A stretch of 8,747 nt of DNA from Dehalococcoidia bacterium (lineage in GTDB: Bacteria; Chloroflexota; Dehalococcoidia; GIF9; AB-539-J10): NCBI GenBank assembly GCA_030612165.1, contig JAUWOK010000041.1, positions 1-8,747 on the forward strand, read 5' to 3'. Positions 1 to 6,228 of the stretch are shown in pieces. The translations under genes and the position numbers were made by a program. The notes under the pieces were generated by a model that was not told the origin of the DNA, did not search any database, and was given only the letters and a program-made list of their open reading frames with translations. How positions within the stretch are numbered: the first letter of the stretch is position 1; each line of letters starts with the position of its first letter.

Positions 1-549
1 CAGAATAGTATTCAATATGCGGTCCTTCATTTCCACTACTGTGATATCAACTCCACGTTTAAACAGGGCTTCACTTGCACTGATACCAATAAGACCGCCT
101 CCGATAATTACCACCTTCTGTCCCTGTGCCAGGGAGGTATTGATTGCCACGGCGTCGCTAAGAGAAGTAAAAGTGAAGACACCTTCTTTATCCAGTCCTT
201 TAATCTTAGGGACGATGGGCTTTCCTCCCGTAGCGAGCAGGAGCTTTTCCCACTGTATAATTTTCCCGTCTGCACATTGTGCGGTTTTGCTGTCGACTTC
301 TATTCCTGTTATCTTTTCACCAGAAAGAAAAGTAATGTGGTTTTGTTCGTAGAATTCGGCAGGGCGATACAGGATGTTATCAGTGGTGCGCTCTCCGCTT
401 AAATATTTGGAAATAAGAGGCTTGGAATAAGCAGGGATAGCTTCCTCGGAAACAATGGTTAAGTTGCCTTTCCTGTCCTTTTCACGTATTGCCTCAGCAG
501 CACCGATACCGCCAGCTGAATTTCCTATAATTAAGTACTTGGTTCTCAT
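1..549 (-). CDS. FAD/NAD(P)-dependent oxidoreductase, FNOR-like (partial, N-terminal 183 aa)
   Basis: This is a pyridine nucleotide-disulfide oxidoreductase-type flavoprotein, read from the ATG at 547-549 and open through the left edge, so its C-terminal half is missing. Two Rossmann motifs are visible. The FAD site is IIGNSAGGIGAAE at residues 7-19, a GxSxxG variant. The NAD site is VVIIGGGLIG at 146-155, followed by an acidic Glu173 at the end of the next strand, which favours NADH over NADPH. LLLATGGKP at 103-111 is the usual motif between them. YSKPLISKYL at 41-50 resembles the N-terminus of NirB/rubredoxin reductase-like enzymes and of the FAD-NAD oxidoreductases found beside CooF and carbon monoxide dehydrogenase. 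It probably passes electrons between NAD(H) and an iron-sulfur protein in the cytoplasm. The start lies 6 bases after the hisH stop, with GGAG 11 bases upstream, so it is co-transcribed with hisH. The family is certain; the electron partner is inferred from context. Confidence 0.9.
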   Translation of the reverse strand, partial: MRTKYLIIGNSAGGIGAAEAIREKDRKGNLTIVSEEAIPAYSKPLISKYLSGERTTDNILYRPAEFYEQNHITFLSGEKITGIEVDSKTAQCADGKIIQWEKLLLATGGKPIVPKIKGLDKEGVFTFTSLSDAVAINTSLAQGQKVVIIGGGLIGISASEALFKRGVDITVVEMKDRILNTIL

Positions 550-555
550 CTGTAC

Positions 556-1170
556 TTATTCTCCGTCCATTGCCAGCTTCAAGAAATTGGCATATATTCT
601 CAATCCATCTTCGCCACTGCGTTCAGGATGAAACTGGGTCGCCAGCAAGTTGTCTTTTATAATCATACTGCAAAAGGTTTTTCCATAATCCGTCGTGCCT
701 GCTATTATCGAGGCGTCCTGGGGTTCTACATAGTAACTGTGCACAAAATAAAAATTGGTTTTATCAGGTATGCCTTCAAACACAGGGTGGGGCCTCGTCT
801 GCTTCACCTGGTTCCATCCTATATGGGGAATCTTTAATGCCGGCGGTAATTTTTTTACGTTACCGGGAAATACCCCCAGACATTTATGACAGCCCCCTTC
901 CTCTGTTTGCGAAAACAGTATCTGTAGCCCCACACAAATGGACAGCAGCGGTTTTTTCTGATGGATTATTTGTTTTATGGCCTCAATCATGTGAATGGAT
1001 CGCAGATTATCCATAGTGTCAGGAGCGGCACCAACACCAGGAAGCACAACTGCGGTAGCATCCAGTATGTCCTGGGGATTTTTTGTGATCTCTGGCCGAT
1101 ATCCCACTTTGCGGACAGCATTAGCGACACTGCGTAAGTTTCCGGCGCCATAATCAATAATCGCTATCAT
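556..1170 (-). CDS. hisH: Imidazole glycerol phosphate synthase, glutaminase subunit HisH
   Basis: A class I glutamine amidotransferase of 204 aa, normal length for HisH. In histidine biosynthesis it hydrolyses glutamine and channels ammonia to HisF, which makes imidazole glycerol phosphate and AICAR. Visible features are the N-terminal IDYGAGNLRS (5-14), the oxyanion strand LPGVGA (43-48), the nucleophile Cys79 in SICVGLQ, KIPHIGWN (113-120), FYFVHSYY (140-147), and the other triad residues His182 and Glu184 in TQFHPERSG. The triad is intact. Small departures from the usual text are PGVGAA for PGVGAF and SICVGLQ for the common GICLGMQ. The ATG follows only a weak AGAG, 46 bases after the ferredoxin stop, and the gene ends 6 bases before the oxidoreductase start. 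No hisF or other his gene is in the window, so the partner must lie elsewhere or differ. A PdxT-type amidotransferase is less likely given these HisH motifs. Confidence 0.93.
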   Translation of the reverse strand: MIAIIDYGAGNLRSVANAVRKVGYRPEITKNPQDILDATAVVLPGVGAAPDTMDNLRSIHMIEAIKQIIHQKKPLLSICVGLQILFSQTEEGGCHKCLGVFPGNVKKLPPALKIPHIGWNQVKQTRPHPVFEGIPDKTNFYFVHSYYVEPQDASIIAGTTDYGKTFCSMIIKDNLLATQFHPERSGEDGLRIYANFLKLAMDGE

Positions 1171-1216
1171 CTCTGGTTATTCGAAGATGCTGGTGAGCCT
1201 AGCTCTTTCCCTGAAC

Positions 1217-1681
1217 TTATGTCACTGCCTGGCATATTTCCTCTACGTCCTCAACCAGCGTTAAAGCTTCATTGGGACAGTTATCCACACAGGCAGGAAT
1301 TTCTCTGTCGGGGCAGAGATCGCATTTGACTACGTGTTTATGATCTCCATCTCTGGTAAGTATTCCATAAGGACAGGATATAATGCACGTCCAGCAACCT
1401 ACACACTTCTCCTCGTCCACGACAACAGCATTACTTTCGGGATCCTTGTGCATTGCTCCTGTAAGGCAAGAATAGACACACCAGGGCTCGGCGCAATGCT
1501 GACACAGAACGGCAAAAGAAATATCACCATTGGACTCCGTACGAACGCGAGGCACAGGAGCAGGGCTTTCTCTTTTGAAAGCCTTGATAATATCTTTTGT
1601 TTGAGAATGTTCTACTGTGCAATAAACCTTACAGAGACCACAATTGACACAGAAGTTCTCATTGATTTGTATTTTCTTCAT
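1217..1681 (-). CDS. CooF-like 4Fe-4S electron transfer protein (four clusters)
   Basis: A 154-aa polyferredoxin of the CooF/HycB/DmsB type. Sixteen cysteines fall in four groups: C11-C14-C17-C21, C60-C63-C68-C72, C93-C96-C99-C103 and C120-C123-C131-C135. The spacings are those expected for four cubane [4Fe-4S] clusters. It has no signal peptide or membrane segment, so it is probably a soluble cytoplasmic electron carrier. The start chosen is the ATG beginning MKKIQINENF. The frame stays open upstream to a TTG at 1762, but that TTG is the first half of a good -35 box (TTGACA), so the extra 27 residues would be untranscribed. No clear Shine-Dalgarno precedes the ATG. A TTG at 1697-1699 with AGGCAGG just before it is a less likely alternative. 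hisH and an FAD/NAD oxidoreductase follow. CooF plus such a flavoprotein is a known pairing in carbon monoxide dehydrogenase loci, but no cooS is visible here. Confidence 0.88.
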   Translation of the reverse strand: MKKIQINENFCVNCGLCKVYCTVEHSQTKDIIKAFKRESPAPVPRVRTESNGDISFAVLCQHCAEPWCVYSCLTGAMHKDPESNAVVVDEEKCVGCWTCIISCPYGILTRDGDHKHVVKCDLCPDREIPACVDNCPNEALTLVEDVEEICQAVT

Positions 1682-1733
1682 TTCTGCATAAACCGGCAAA
1701 AACCTGCCTGTAAGCAACAGCAAACAAGACAAC

Positions 1734-1762
1734 ATCCTATCAACAGCGAGCTGTGATGTCAA
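1734..1762 (-). promoter_or_regulatory. Predicted sigma70-type promoter of the ferredoxin-hisH-oxidoreductase operon
   Basis: Read on the minus strand, TTGACA (1762-1757, a perfect -35) is followed after 17 bases by TAGGAT (1739-1734, four of six -10 positions). Transcription would begin near 1727, giving a leader of about 46 bases before the ATG at 1681. The promoter lies in the only sizeable gap of the minus-strand genes, so it probably separates this operon from the nadE-ybjQ one. This is a prediction from sequence only. Confidence 0.6.
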
Positions 1763-1774
1763 AAAAAAGTGACA
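1757..1774. promoter_or_regulatory. Inverted repeat TGTCA-N8-TGACA overlapping the -35 box (possible operator)
   Basis: Two perfect 5-base arms, TGTCA and TGACA, flank an 8-base spacer that is nearly all A on the plus strand. One arm overlaps the TTGACA of the ferredoxin promoter, centred about 38 bases upstream of the predicted start of transcription. CRP/FNR-family regulators use similar arms, but their sites usually have a 6-base spacer. The site may bind a regulator, or the symmetry may be chance because the arms are short. Confidence 0.3.
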
Positions 1775-1798
1775 AAATTGGTAAAGCTATCTAAACCA
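1774..1798 (-). terminator. Weak candidate terminator after the second ybjQ gene
   Basis: Just after the ybjQ stop codon, TGGT (1798-1795) can pair with ACCA (1782-1779). AG pairs with CT further in, interrupted by a two-by-two T mismatch, and ATTTT follows at once. A run of eight T lies a little further on (1768-1761). The stem is short and interrupted, so termination would be inefficient. The call rests mainly on the position between two transcription units. Confidence 0.25.
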
Positions 1799-1800
1799 TT

Positions 1801-2115
1801 CTAGCCTGTTTTGACTGCCGTTCCATACGCCAGTATTTCGGCTGCGCCTCCCATGACCGCCGAAGTGGTGAAACGCACACTTACCACGGCATTAGCACCC
1901 ATTCCTTCCGCTTGCTCTATCATTCTTTGCAGAGCTTCCTCCCTGGCCTGCGCCAGCATAACCGTGTAGTCTTTAATTTCACCCCCGACAAGATTCCGAA
2001 AGCTAGCCATAATATCGTGTCCTGCATGTCTGGCTCTAATGGTGCTTCCCCTGACCAATCCCAGGACTTTTGTGATAGGTTTGCCCTCTATTTGTTCTTT
2101 GGTGACTACAATCAT
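1801..2115 (-). CDS. YbjQ/UPF0145 family protein, copy A (canonical)
   Basis: A small soluble protein of 104 aa in the YbjQ/UPF0145 (DUF74) family, sometimes named a putative heavy-metal-binding protein. The biochemical function of the family is not established, although known structures are ring-like oligomers. Family marks are VLGLVRGSTIRAR (17-29), SFRNLVGGEIKDY (38-50), AREEALQRM (57-65), GANAVVSVRF (73-82) and the C-terminal YGTAVKT. The ATG has a good ribosome binding site (AAGGAG, 7 bases upstream). It follows copy B after 67 bases with no obvious promoter between them, so it is probably the last gene of the nadE-ybjQ-ybjQ unit. It keeps the conserved RN-x2-GG segment that copy B has lost. 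Confidence 0.9.
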   Translation of the reverse strand: MIVVTKEQIEGKPITKVLGLVRGSTIRARHAGHDIMASFRNLVGGEIKDYTVMLAQAREEALQRMIEQAEGMGANAVVSVRFTTSAVMGGAAEILAYGTAVKTG

Positions 2116-2182
2116 TTCTGTTTCTCCTTTTCATACATATTTCCATGCCGTAGCCTCCCCCAACATAGCATAGGTATTCGTA

Positions 2183-2497
2183 TTATAGGGTTCTTACGGC
2201 TGTACCGTAAATCATCATTTCGGCGGCACCCTGAGTTACCATTGCTGTGGCAAAACGTATTCCCACAATAGCATCCGCCCCCAATGTTTCTGCCTGCTCC
2301 GTCAATCTTGCCAGGGCTTCTTCTCTGCCTTCCCATAATTTGTCGGCCTGTTGGCCTGCCTCGTTGCGGAATGTGGCTATAAGTCCGCCGAGCATGCCGC
2401 GCTGGACTCCGCTGGTCATAAATGTACTGGCCCTGACCATACCAAGAATCTCCCTGGTTTCTCTTCCCCCTACATTTTCTGTGGTTGTTAGAATCAT
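2183..2497 (-). CDS. YbjQ/UPF0145 family protein, copy B (divergent)
   Basis: A second YbjQ/UPF0145 protein, also 104 aa. From residue 61 to the end it matches copy A at about 25 of 44 positions, including REEAL, EQAE, RF, GAAE and YGTAV. The middle differs: it reads ATFRNEAGQQADKLWEG where copy A and the family have a GG motif followed by a Tyr-containing segment. A four-residue shift around residues 30-45 is made up before REEAL. The ATG has a strong GGAGGGAG site. The gene starts 44 bases after the nadE stop, so it is probably co-transcribed with nadE. The function is unknown. The two copies could form a mixed oligomer, or one could have taken a new role. Confidence 0.88.
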   Translation of the reverse strand: MILTTTENVGGRETREILGMVRASTFMTSGVQRGMLGGLIATFRNEAGQQADKLWEGREEALARLTEQAETLGADAIVGIRFATAMVTQGAAEMMIYGTAVRTL

Positions 2498-2541
2498 TGT
2501 TTTTCTCCCTCCATCGTTAAATTTGATTAAAATAGCCTGTT

Positions 2542-4281
2542 TTAGCCTTTGAAATGGCTTGTTATAGGTAACCTTCTGTCTCTGCCGAAGGCCATGGGAG
2601 TTATTTTTATGCCTGGAGGCGACTGCCGCCGCTTATATTCACTCCTGTCAACCAATTGAATCACCTTTCTTACGATCGCGATATCGAATCCCAGGGCAGA
2701 AATCTGATCACATGTCATGTCTTCCTCTACATATGCTCTCAATATGGGGTCCAGTATTTCATAAGGGGGAAGGGTGTCTATGTCCTGTTGTCCCTCTCTC
2801 AGCTCAGCAGATGGTGCTTTTATTAAAATACTGGCCGGGATTATTTCCCTTCCTGCCTTTCTGTTTCTGTGGCGGGATAAATCGTAAACCATTGTTTTGG
2901 GAATATCTTTGAGTATGGCAAATCCGCCAGCCATATCTCCGTAGAGCGTAGTATAACCTGTGGCTGACTCGCTCTTGTTGCTGGTAGTGAGGACAAGCCA
3001 CCCAAATTTATTGGATAATGCCATCAGGATGTTACCTCTAATGCGTGCCTGTATGTTCTCCTCGGTTGTGTCGGGAGAGGCATTTCGGAAAGATTCAGTT
3101 AATGTTTCCAGATAGGAATCAAGAATTTTGTTAATGGAAATGGTACTGAAGTTAATACTCAGATTTTGAGCCAGTTTTTCGGCATCAAGCTGGCTTTCTG
3201 CTGATGTATATGGGGAAGGCATAGCTATGCCTGTAACGTTTTTTGCTCCCAATGCGTCCACTGCTATGATCCCAACAAGACTTGAGTCGATACCTCCGGA
3301 CAGACCGATAACCACCTTGCAGAAGCCGTTTTTGTGTACATAATCTCTTGTTCCCAAAATAAGTGCTTGATATATCTCGTCGAGTTTTTCTACAGATTCG
3401 ATTCGCCTTGATGGTAGGGTAGGCTTCGGAATTGCTGAGTTTGATTTTGGTACATTCACATGAACGACTTTTGTTGCCATTCGATCAGCCGACAAAGTAT
3501 CTTTTTGGTAAAGCGTTCCGTGTAAACGTGAACGGGATACCGCTTCTATATCCAAATCATGTACTATAAAATCTTCTTTGAACTGTTTGCCCTGAGCCAG
3601 AAGAGTACCCTTTTCATCAAAAAGCATACTGTTTCCATCGAAAACCAGTTCATCCTGACCACCTACCATGTTATTGTAAGCTACGATAGCTATATTATCG
3701 CTGGCCCTGGCGGAAAGCATTGCCTGGCGGGCTTTGTGTTTTCCAACAGAGTAAGGGGAAGCGCTTATATTAAGGAGTAACTGTGCCCCGGCTTGAGCCT
3801 GGGTGATAGCCGGCCCTGATTCGTGCCATATGTCTTCGCAGATGGTGATTCCCACGCCGATATTATATATGTTAAAGACGACATTTTCTGTCCCCTCCTG
3901 GAAATATCTTCTTTCATCAAAAACGCCGTAGTTGGGGAGATGTATTTTATGATAAATGCCGATTAGTTTTTTATCGTACAGCAGGGCGGCAGCATTGTAT
4001 AGTTTATCTTTGTTTGAACCGTCAATAAAGCCTATTATCACTGCTGTATTGCAGACATGTTCTGTTATCTTTCTGAGGTTCTCCTGGTTTTGCTGAATGA
4101 AAGAAGGTTTGAACAGCAAGTCTTCTGGTGGATATCCAGTAATAGCCATTTCAGGAAAAGTGAGAAGATCAACATTCAGGGCTTCTGCTTCGCATATTAA
4201 AGAGATAATTCTCTCCGTATTGCTCGCCATGGCACCGACAATAGGGTTGAGTTGTGCCATTCCTAGTCTGATAAAATGCAA
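2542..4281 (-). CDS. nadE: NAD+ synthase, glutamine-hydrolysing
   Basis: A 579-aa two-domain enzyme for the last step of NAD+ synthesis: deamido-NAD+ plus ATP plus glutamine gives NAD+ (EC 6.3.5.1). The N-terminal nitrilase-fold glutaminase (about 1-265) shows its triad as Glu44 (FPEMAITGY), Lys112 (YHKIHLPNYGVFDE) and Cys148 (ITICEDIW). The C-terminal ATP-pyrophosphatase domain (about 295-579) has the P-loop SGGIDSS (328-334), TTSNKSE (432-438), YGDMAGGF (447-454), KAPSAELREGQQD (488-500) and the closing RRQSPPGIKI-TPMAFGRDRR block. All key residues are present and the length is normal. The start is a TTG at 4281-4279 with AAGGAG seven bases upstream; the next in-frame ATG is inside the first beta strand (GMAQLNP). 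It is the first gene of the minus-strand unit and is divergent from tRNA-Val/thrS. Confidence 0.97.
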   Translation of the reverse strand: MHFIRLGMAQLNPIVGAMASNTERIISLICEAEALNVDLLTFPEMAITGYPPEDLLFKPSFIQQNQENLRKITEHVCNTAVIIGFIDGSNKDKLYNAAALLYDKKLIGIYHKIHLPNYGVFDERRYFQEGTENVVFNIYNIGVGITICEDIWHESGPAITQAQAGAQLLLNISASPYSVGKHKARQAMLSARASDNIAIVAYNNMVGGQDELVFDGNSMLFDEKGTLLAQGKQFKEDFIVHDLDIEAVSRSRLHGTLYQKDTLSADRMATKVVHVNVPKSNSAIPKPTLPSRRIESVEKLDEIYQALILGTRDYVHKNGFCKVVIGLSGGIDSSLVGIIAVDALGAKNVTGIAMPSPYTSAESQLDAEKLAQNLSINFSTISINKILDSYLETLTESFRNASPDTTEENIQARIRGNILMALSNKFGWLVLTTSNKSESATGYTTLYGDMAGGFAILKDIPKTMVYDLSRHRNRKAGREIIPASILIKAPSAELREGQQDIDTLPPYEILDPILRAYVEEDMTCDQISALGFDIAIVRKVIQLVDRSEYKRRQSPPGIKITPMAFGRDRRLPITSHFKG

Positions 4282-4288
4282 ACTAATA

Positions 4289-4294
4289 CTCCTT
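4289..4294 (-). promoter_or_regulatory. Ribosome binding site fixing the TTG start of nadE
   Basis: AAGGAG read on the minus strand is 7 bases before TTG (4281-4279), near-ideal spacing. No better-placed ATG exists upstream or just downstream, so this site decides the start. Confidence 0.8.
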
Positions 4295-4310
4295 CGCCAG
4301 TTTATTTCAG

Positions 4311-4323
4311 GATATTATATATC
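4311..4323 (-). promoter_or_regulatory. Predicted -10 region of the nadE promoter within a near-palindrome
   Basis: A perfect TATAAT lies at 4319-4314 on the minus strand and would start transcription near 4307, about 25 bases before the nadE TTG. No convincing -35 box is found 15-19 bases further upstream, so an activator or a weak promoter is possible. The -10 is inside the symmetric GATAT-TAT-ATATC (4311-4323), which could be an operator or simply AT-rich sequence. Confidence 0.45.
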
Positions 4324-4355
4324 AAAGTCATACTGTTACCGTAAAATGCCAATGT

Positions 4356-4385
4356 TTGACCTACTTTAATCGTGTTTGCTACAAT
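4356..4385 (+). promoter_or_regulatory. Predicted strong promoter for tRNA-Val and the thrS-infC-rpmI-rplT-pheST cluster
   Basis: TTGACC (4356-4361, five of six) and TACAAT (4380-4385, five of six) are separated by 18 bases. Transcription would begin near 4392, only about six bases before the tRNA. The segment between the -10 and the start is GC-rich (CCCTTCGGG at 4386-4394), as in stable-RNA promoters under stringent control. No other promoter is evident before thrS, so it probably also drives the translation genes. Confidence 0.7.
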
Positions 4386-4397
4386 CCCTTCGGGTGG

Positions 4398-4471
4398 GGG
4401 CGGTTAGCTCAGCTGGTTAGAGCGCTGCGTTGACATCGCAGAGGTCACTGGTTCAAATCCAGTATCGCCCA
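4398..4471 (+). tRNA. tRNA-Val, anticodon GAC
   Basis: The full cloverleaf can be read. The acceptor stem is GGGCGGT with ATCGCCC (one G-T pair), and the D arm is GCTC-AGCTGGTTA-GAGC. The anticodon stem CTGCG/CGCAG encloses the loop TTGACAT with anticodon GAC (valine, codons GUC and GUU). The variable region is short, and the T arm is ACTGG-TTCAAAT-CCAGT. The discriminator base is A4471. CCA is not encoded, so it must be added after processing. The gene is in the same direction as thrS and its 3' end is 8 bases before the thrS ATG. Confidence 0.96.
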
Positions 4472-4479
4472 TATTGAAA

Positions 4480-6204
4480 ATGGATAATAAAGAAGAAAAT
4501 TTGAGGGAAAGGAGACACTCTGCTGCTCACGTAATGGCGGAAGCAGTGCAGGATGTTTTCCCTGCAGCCAGGTTTGGTATTGGTCCGGTTATCAAAGACG
4601 GTTTTTATTATGACTTTGAATTGTCAAGGTCTTTGGTGTCAGAAGATTTGCCGTTAATTGAGGAAAAAATGAGGGAAATTGTCGCCGCTAACACACCTTT
4701 CTTGAGAGAAGAGGTGACTAAAGGAGCGGCTCGCGAGCTTTTTGCTGGTCAACCATATAAGCTGGAGCTTATTGACGAGCTTCTCGAAGACGTAGTAACT
4801 ATTTATAAACAAGGTAAATTTATCGATTTGTGTCGGGGCCCCCATGTGGCCGTTACGGGAGAGATTGGGTCTTTTAAACTTACTCATATAGCAGGTGCTT
4901 ACTGGCGAGGTAAAGAGAATCGGCCCATGCTCCAGAGAATTTATGGCGTGGCGTTTGATTCAAAGGAGGAACTGGAGAGGTATTTGGCCTGTCGGGAAGA
5001 AGCCAGCAAACGTGATCACAGGAAATTGGGCAGAGATCTGGATCTGTTCAGCATACACGAAGAGGCTGGCCCAGGATTAATTTACTGGCACCCGAAGGGA
5101 GCGGTAGTGCGCCGGGTTATTGAAGATTTCTGGAAAGAAGAACATATAAAACAGGGCTATGACATTGTCTATACACCTCATATTGCCAAGCTGGATTTAT
5201 GGAAACAAAGCGGACACTGGGATCATTATCGCGAACACCTGTATTCACCTATGGAAGTAGAAGGGCAGGAATATATTCTCAAGCCAATGAATTGTTTAGG
5301 ACATATCTTAATTTACAAGACAGGATTACATAGTTACAGAGAGCTTCCTTTGCGTTATGCCGAACTGGGTACAGTGTATCGTTATGAACGCAGCGGCGTT
5401 CTGCATGGTTTGGCAAGGGTGAGAGGCTTTACGCAGGACGATGCTCATATTTTCTGTCGTCCTGACCAGCTTGAGGAGGAAATTACTGGGGTACTGAGAT
5501 TAGTTCAGTATATGATGGCTACCTTTGGTTTTAATGAATACGAATTACTTCTGGCGACCAAGCCTGAGAAATATGCCGGCACTGAAGAAATGTGGGAATG
5601 TGCTACAAATGCCCTAGAACAGGTTTTGCAAAAAATGGAGTGGCCTTACGTTGTGGACCCCGGAGAAGGTGTCTTTTATGGTCCCAAGATAGATATAAAA
5701 ATACGGGATGCTCTGGGGCGTGCCTGGCAGGGGCCTACCATCCAGGTTGACTTTAACTTGCCAGAACGCTTCGATGTTTGCTATATTGGCAGTGATAATC
5801 ATGAACACCGTGTGGTTATGATCCATCGAACCGTGTTGGGAAGCATGGAACGGTTTATGGCTTCGTTAATTGAGCATTGCGGTGGAGCATTTCCTGTGTG
5901 GCTTGCTCCTGTTCAGATGGTGATAATACCCATAGCCGATCGTCATGGCGAATATGCTCACCAGATAGGGAACAGGTTTAAAAGCCAGGGTATTCGTGTC
6001 AAGATTGATGACCGTTCGGAGAGAATGAATTTGAAAGTAAGGGAAGCCCAGATGGAGAAAATTCCGTATATGCTCATAGCAGGAGATAAAGAAGTGGAAG
6101 ATTCGAGTGTATCGTTGCGTTTACGGAATGGAGAGAATCTGAGCACTCAAACCCTCTCCCAGGTGGGGGATAGGATAAGAGAGGCCGTAGAAAACAGGTC
6201 TTAA
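4480..6204 (+). CDS. thrS: Threonyl-tRNA synthetase, form lacking the TGS domain
   Basis: Class II synthetase charging tRNA-Thr (EC 6.1.1.3), 574 aa from the ATG at 4480; a TTG at 4474 would add two residues. Residue numbers here count from that TTG. The N2 editing domain shows H15 and H19 (HSAAH) and the CRGPH motif with C120 and H124. The catalytic core has zinc ligands C274 (MNCLGH), H325 (DDAHIF) and H451 (MIHRTVLGS), each exactly 60 residues before the E. coli positions as I recall them. Motif 2 is RYERSGVLHGLARVRGFTQDD and GPKIDIKIRDALGRAWQG follows. The anticodon-binding domain occupies about 475-576. The usual N-terminal TGS domain of about 60 residues is absent, and an in-frame stop inside the tRNA rules out a longer form. 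No Shine-Dalgarno precedes either start, and there is no T-box leader. infC follows after 24 bases. Confidence 0.97.
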   Translation: MDNKEENLRERRHSAAHVMAEAVQDVFPAARFGIGPVIKDGFYYDFELSRSLVSEDLPLIEEKMREIVAANTPFLREEVTKGAARELFAGQPYKLELIDELLEDVVTIYKQGKFIDLCRGPHVAVTGEIGSFKLTHIAGAYWRGKENRPMLQRIYGVAFDSKEELERYLACREEASKRDHRKLGRDLDLFSIHEEAGPGLIYWHPKGAVVRRVIEDFWKEEHIKQGYDIVYTPHIAKLDLWKQSGHWDHYREHLYSPMEVEGQEYILKPMNCLGHILIYKTGLHSYRELPLRYAELGTVYRYERSGVLHGLARVRGFTQDDAHIFCRPDQLEEEITGVLRLVQYMMATFGFNEYELLLATKPEKYAGTEEMWECATNALEQVLQKMEWPYVVDPGEGVFYGPKIDIKIRDALGRAWQGPTIQVDFNLPERFDVCYIGSDNHEHRVVMIHRTVLGSMERFMASLIEHCGGAFPVWLAPVQMVIIPIADRHGEYAHQIGNRFKSQGIRVKIDDRSERMNLKVREAQMEKIPYMLIAGDKEVEDSSVSLRLRNGENLSTQTLSQVGDRIREAVENRS

Positions 6205-6212
6205 TTTTTACT

Positions 6213-6217
6213 GGAGG
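6213..6217 (+). promoter_or_regulatory. Shine-Dalgarno of infC placing its start at ATA
   Basis: GGAGG begins nine bases after the thrS stop and is followed 11 bases later by ATA (6229-6231) in the infC frame. No ATG, GTG or TTG in this frame lies between the thrS stop and the conserved IF3 N-terminus, so this site fixes an unusual start. Confidence 0.7.
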
Positions 6218-6228
6218 ACGTAAAAAAT

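Noticed and set aside
1334..1756. A 140-codon plus-strand frame antisense to the ferredoxin gene
   Set aside because: It has no recognisable domain, and the opposite strand carries an unmistakable 16-cysteine ferredoxin; the frame is a shadow.
2112..2336. A 74-codon minus-strand frame between and over the two ybjQ genes
   Set aside because: It covers the end of copy B in another frame, is arginine- and glycine-rich without a known pattern, and is explained as a shadow.
1802..2543. An 11-base identical string (tagcctgtttt) at 1802-1812 and 2533-2543, at the ends of copy A and nadE, possibly a scar of tandem duplication
   Set aside because: Several 11-base matches are expected by chance in a window of this size, and one copy is coding sequence plus stop.
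4336..4344. The small palindrome TTAC-C-GTAA between the divergent promoters
   Set aside because: The four-base arms are too short to separate from chance without comparison to relatives.
4282..4397. A possible T-box or other riboswitch before thrS
   Set aside because: The gap is only 116 bases and contains the divergent promoters; there is no room for a T-box and no T-box core sequence, and the tRNA occupies the rest.
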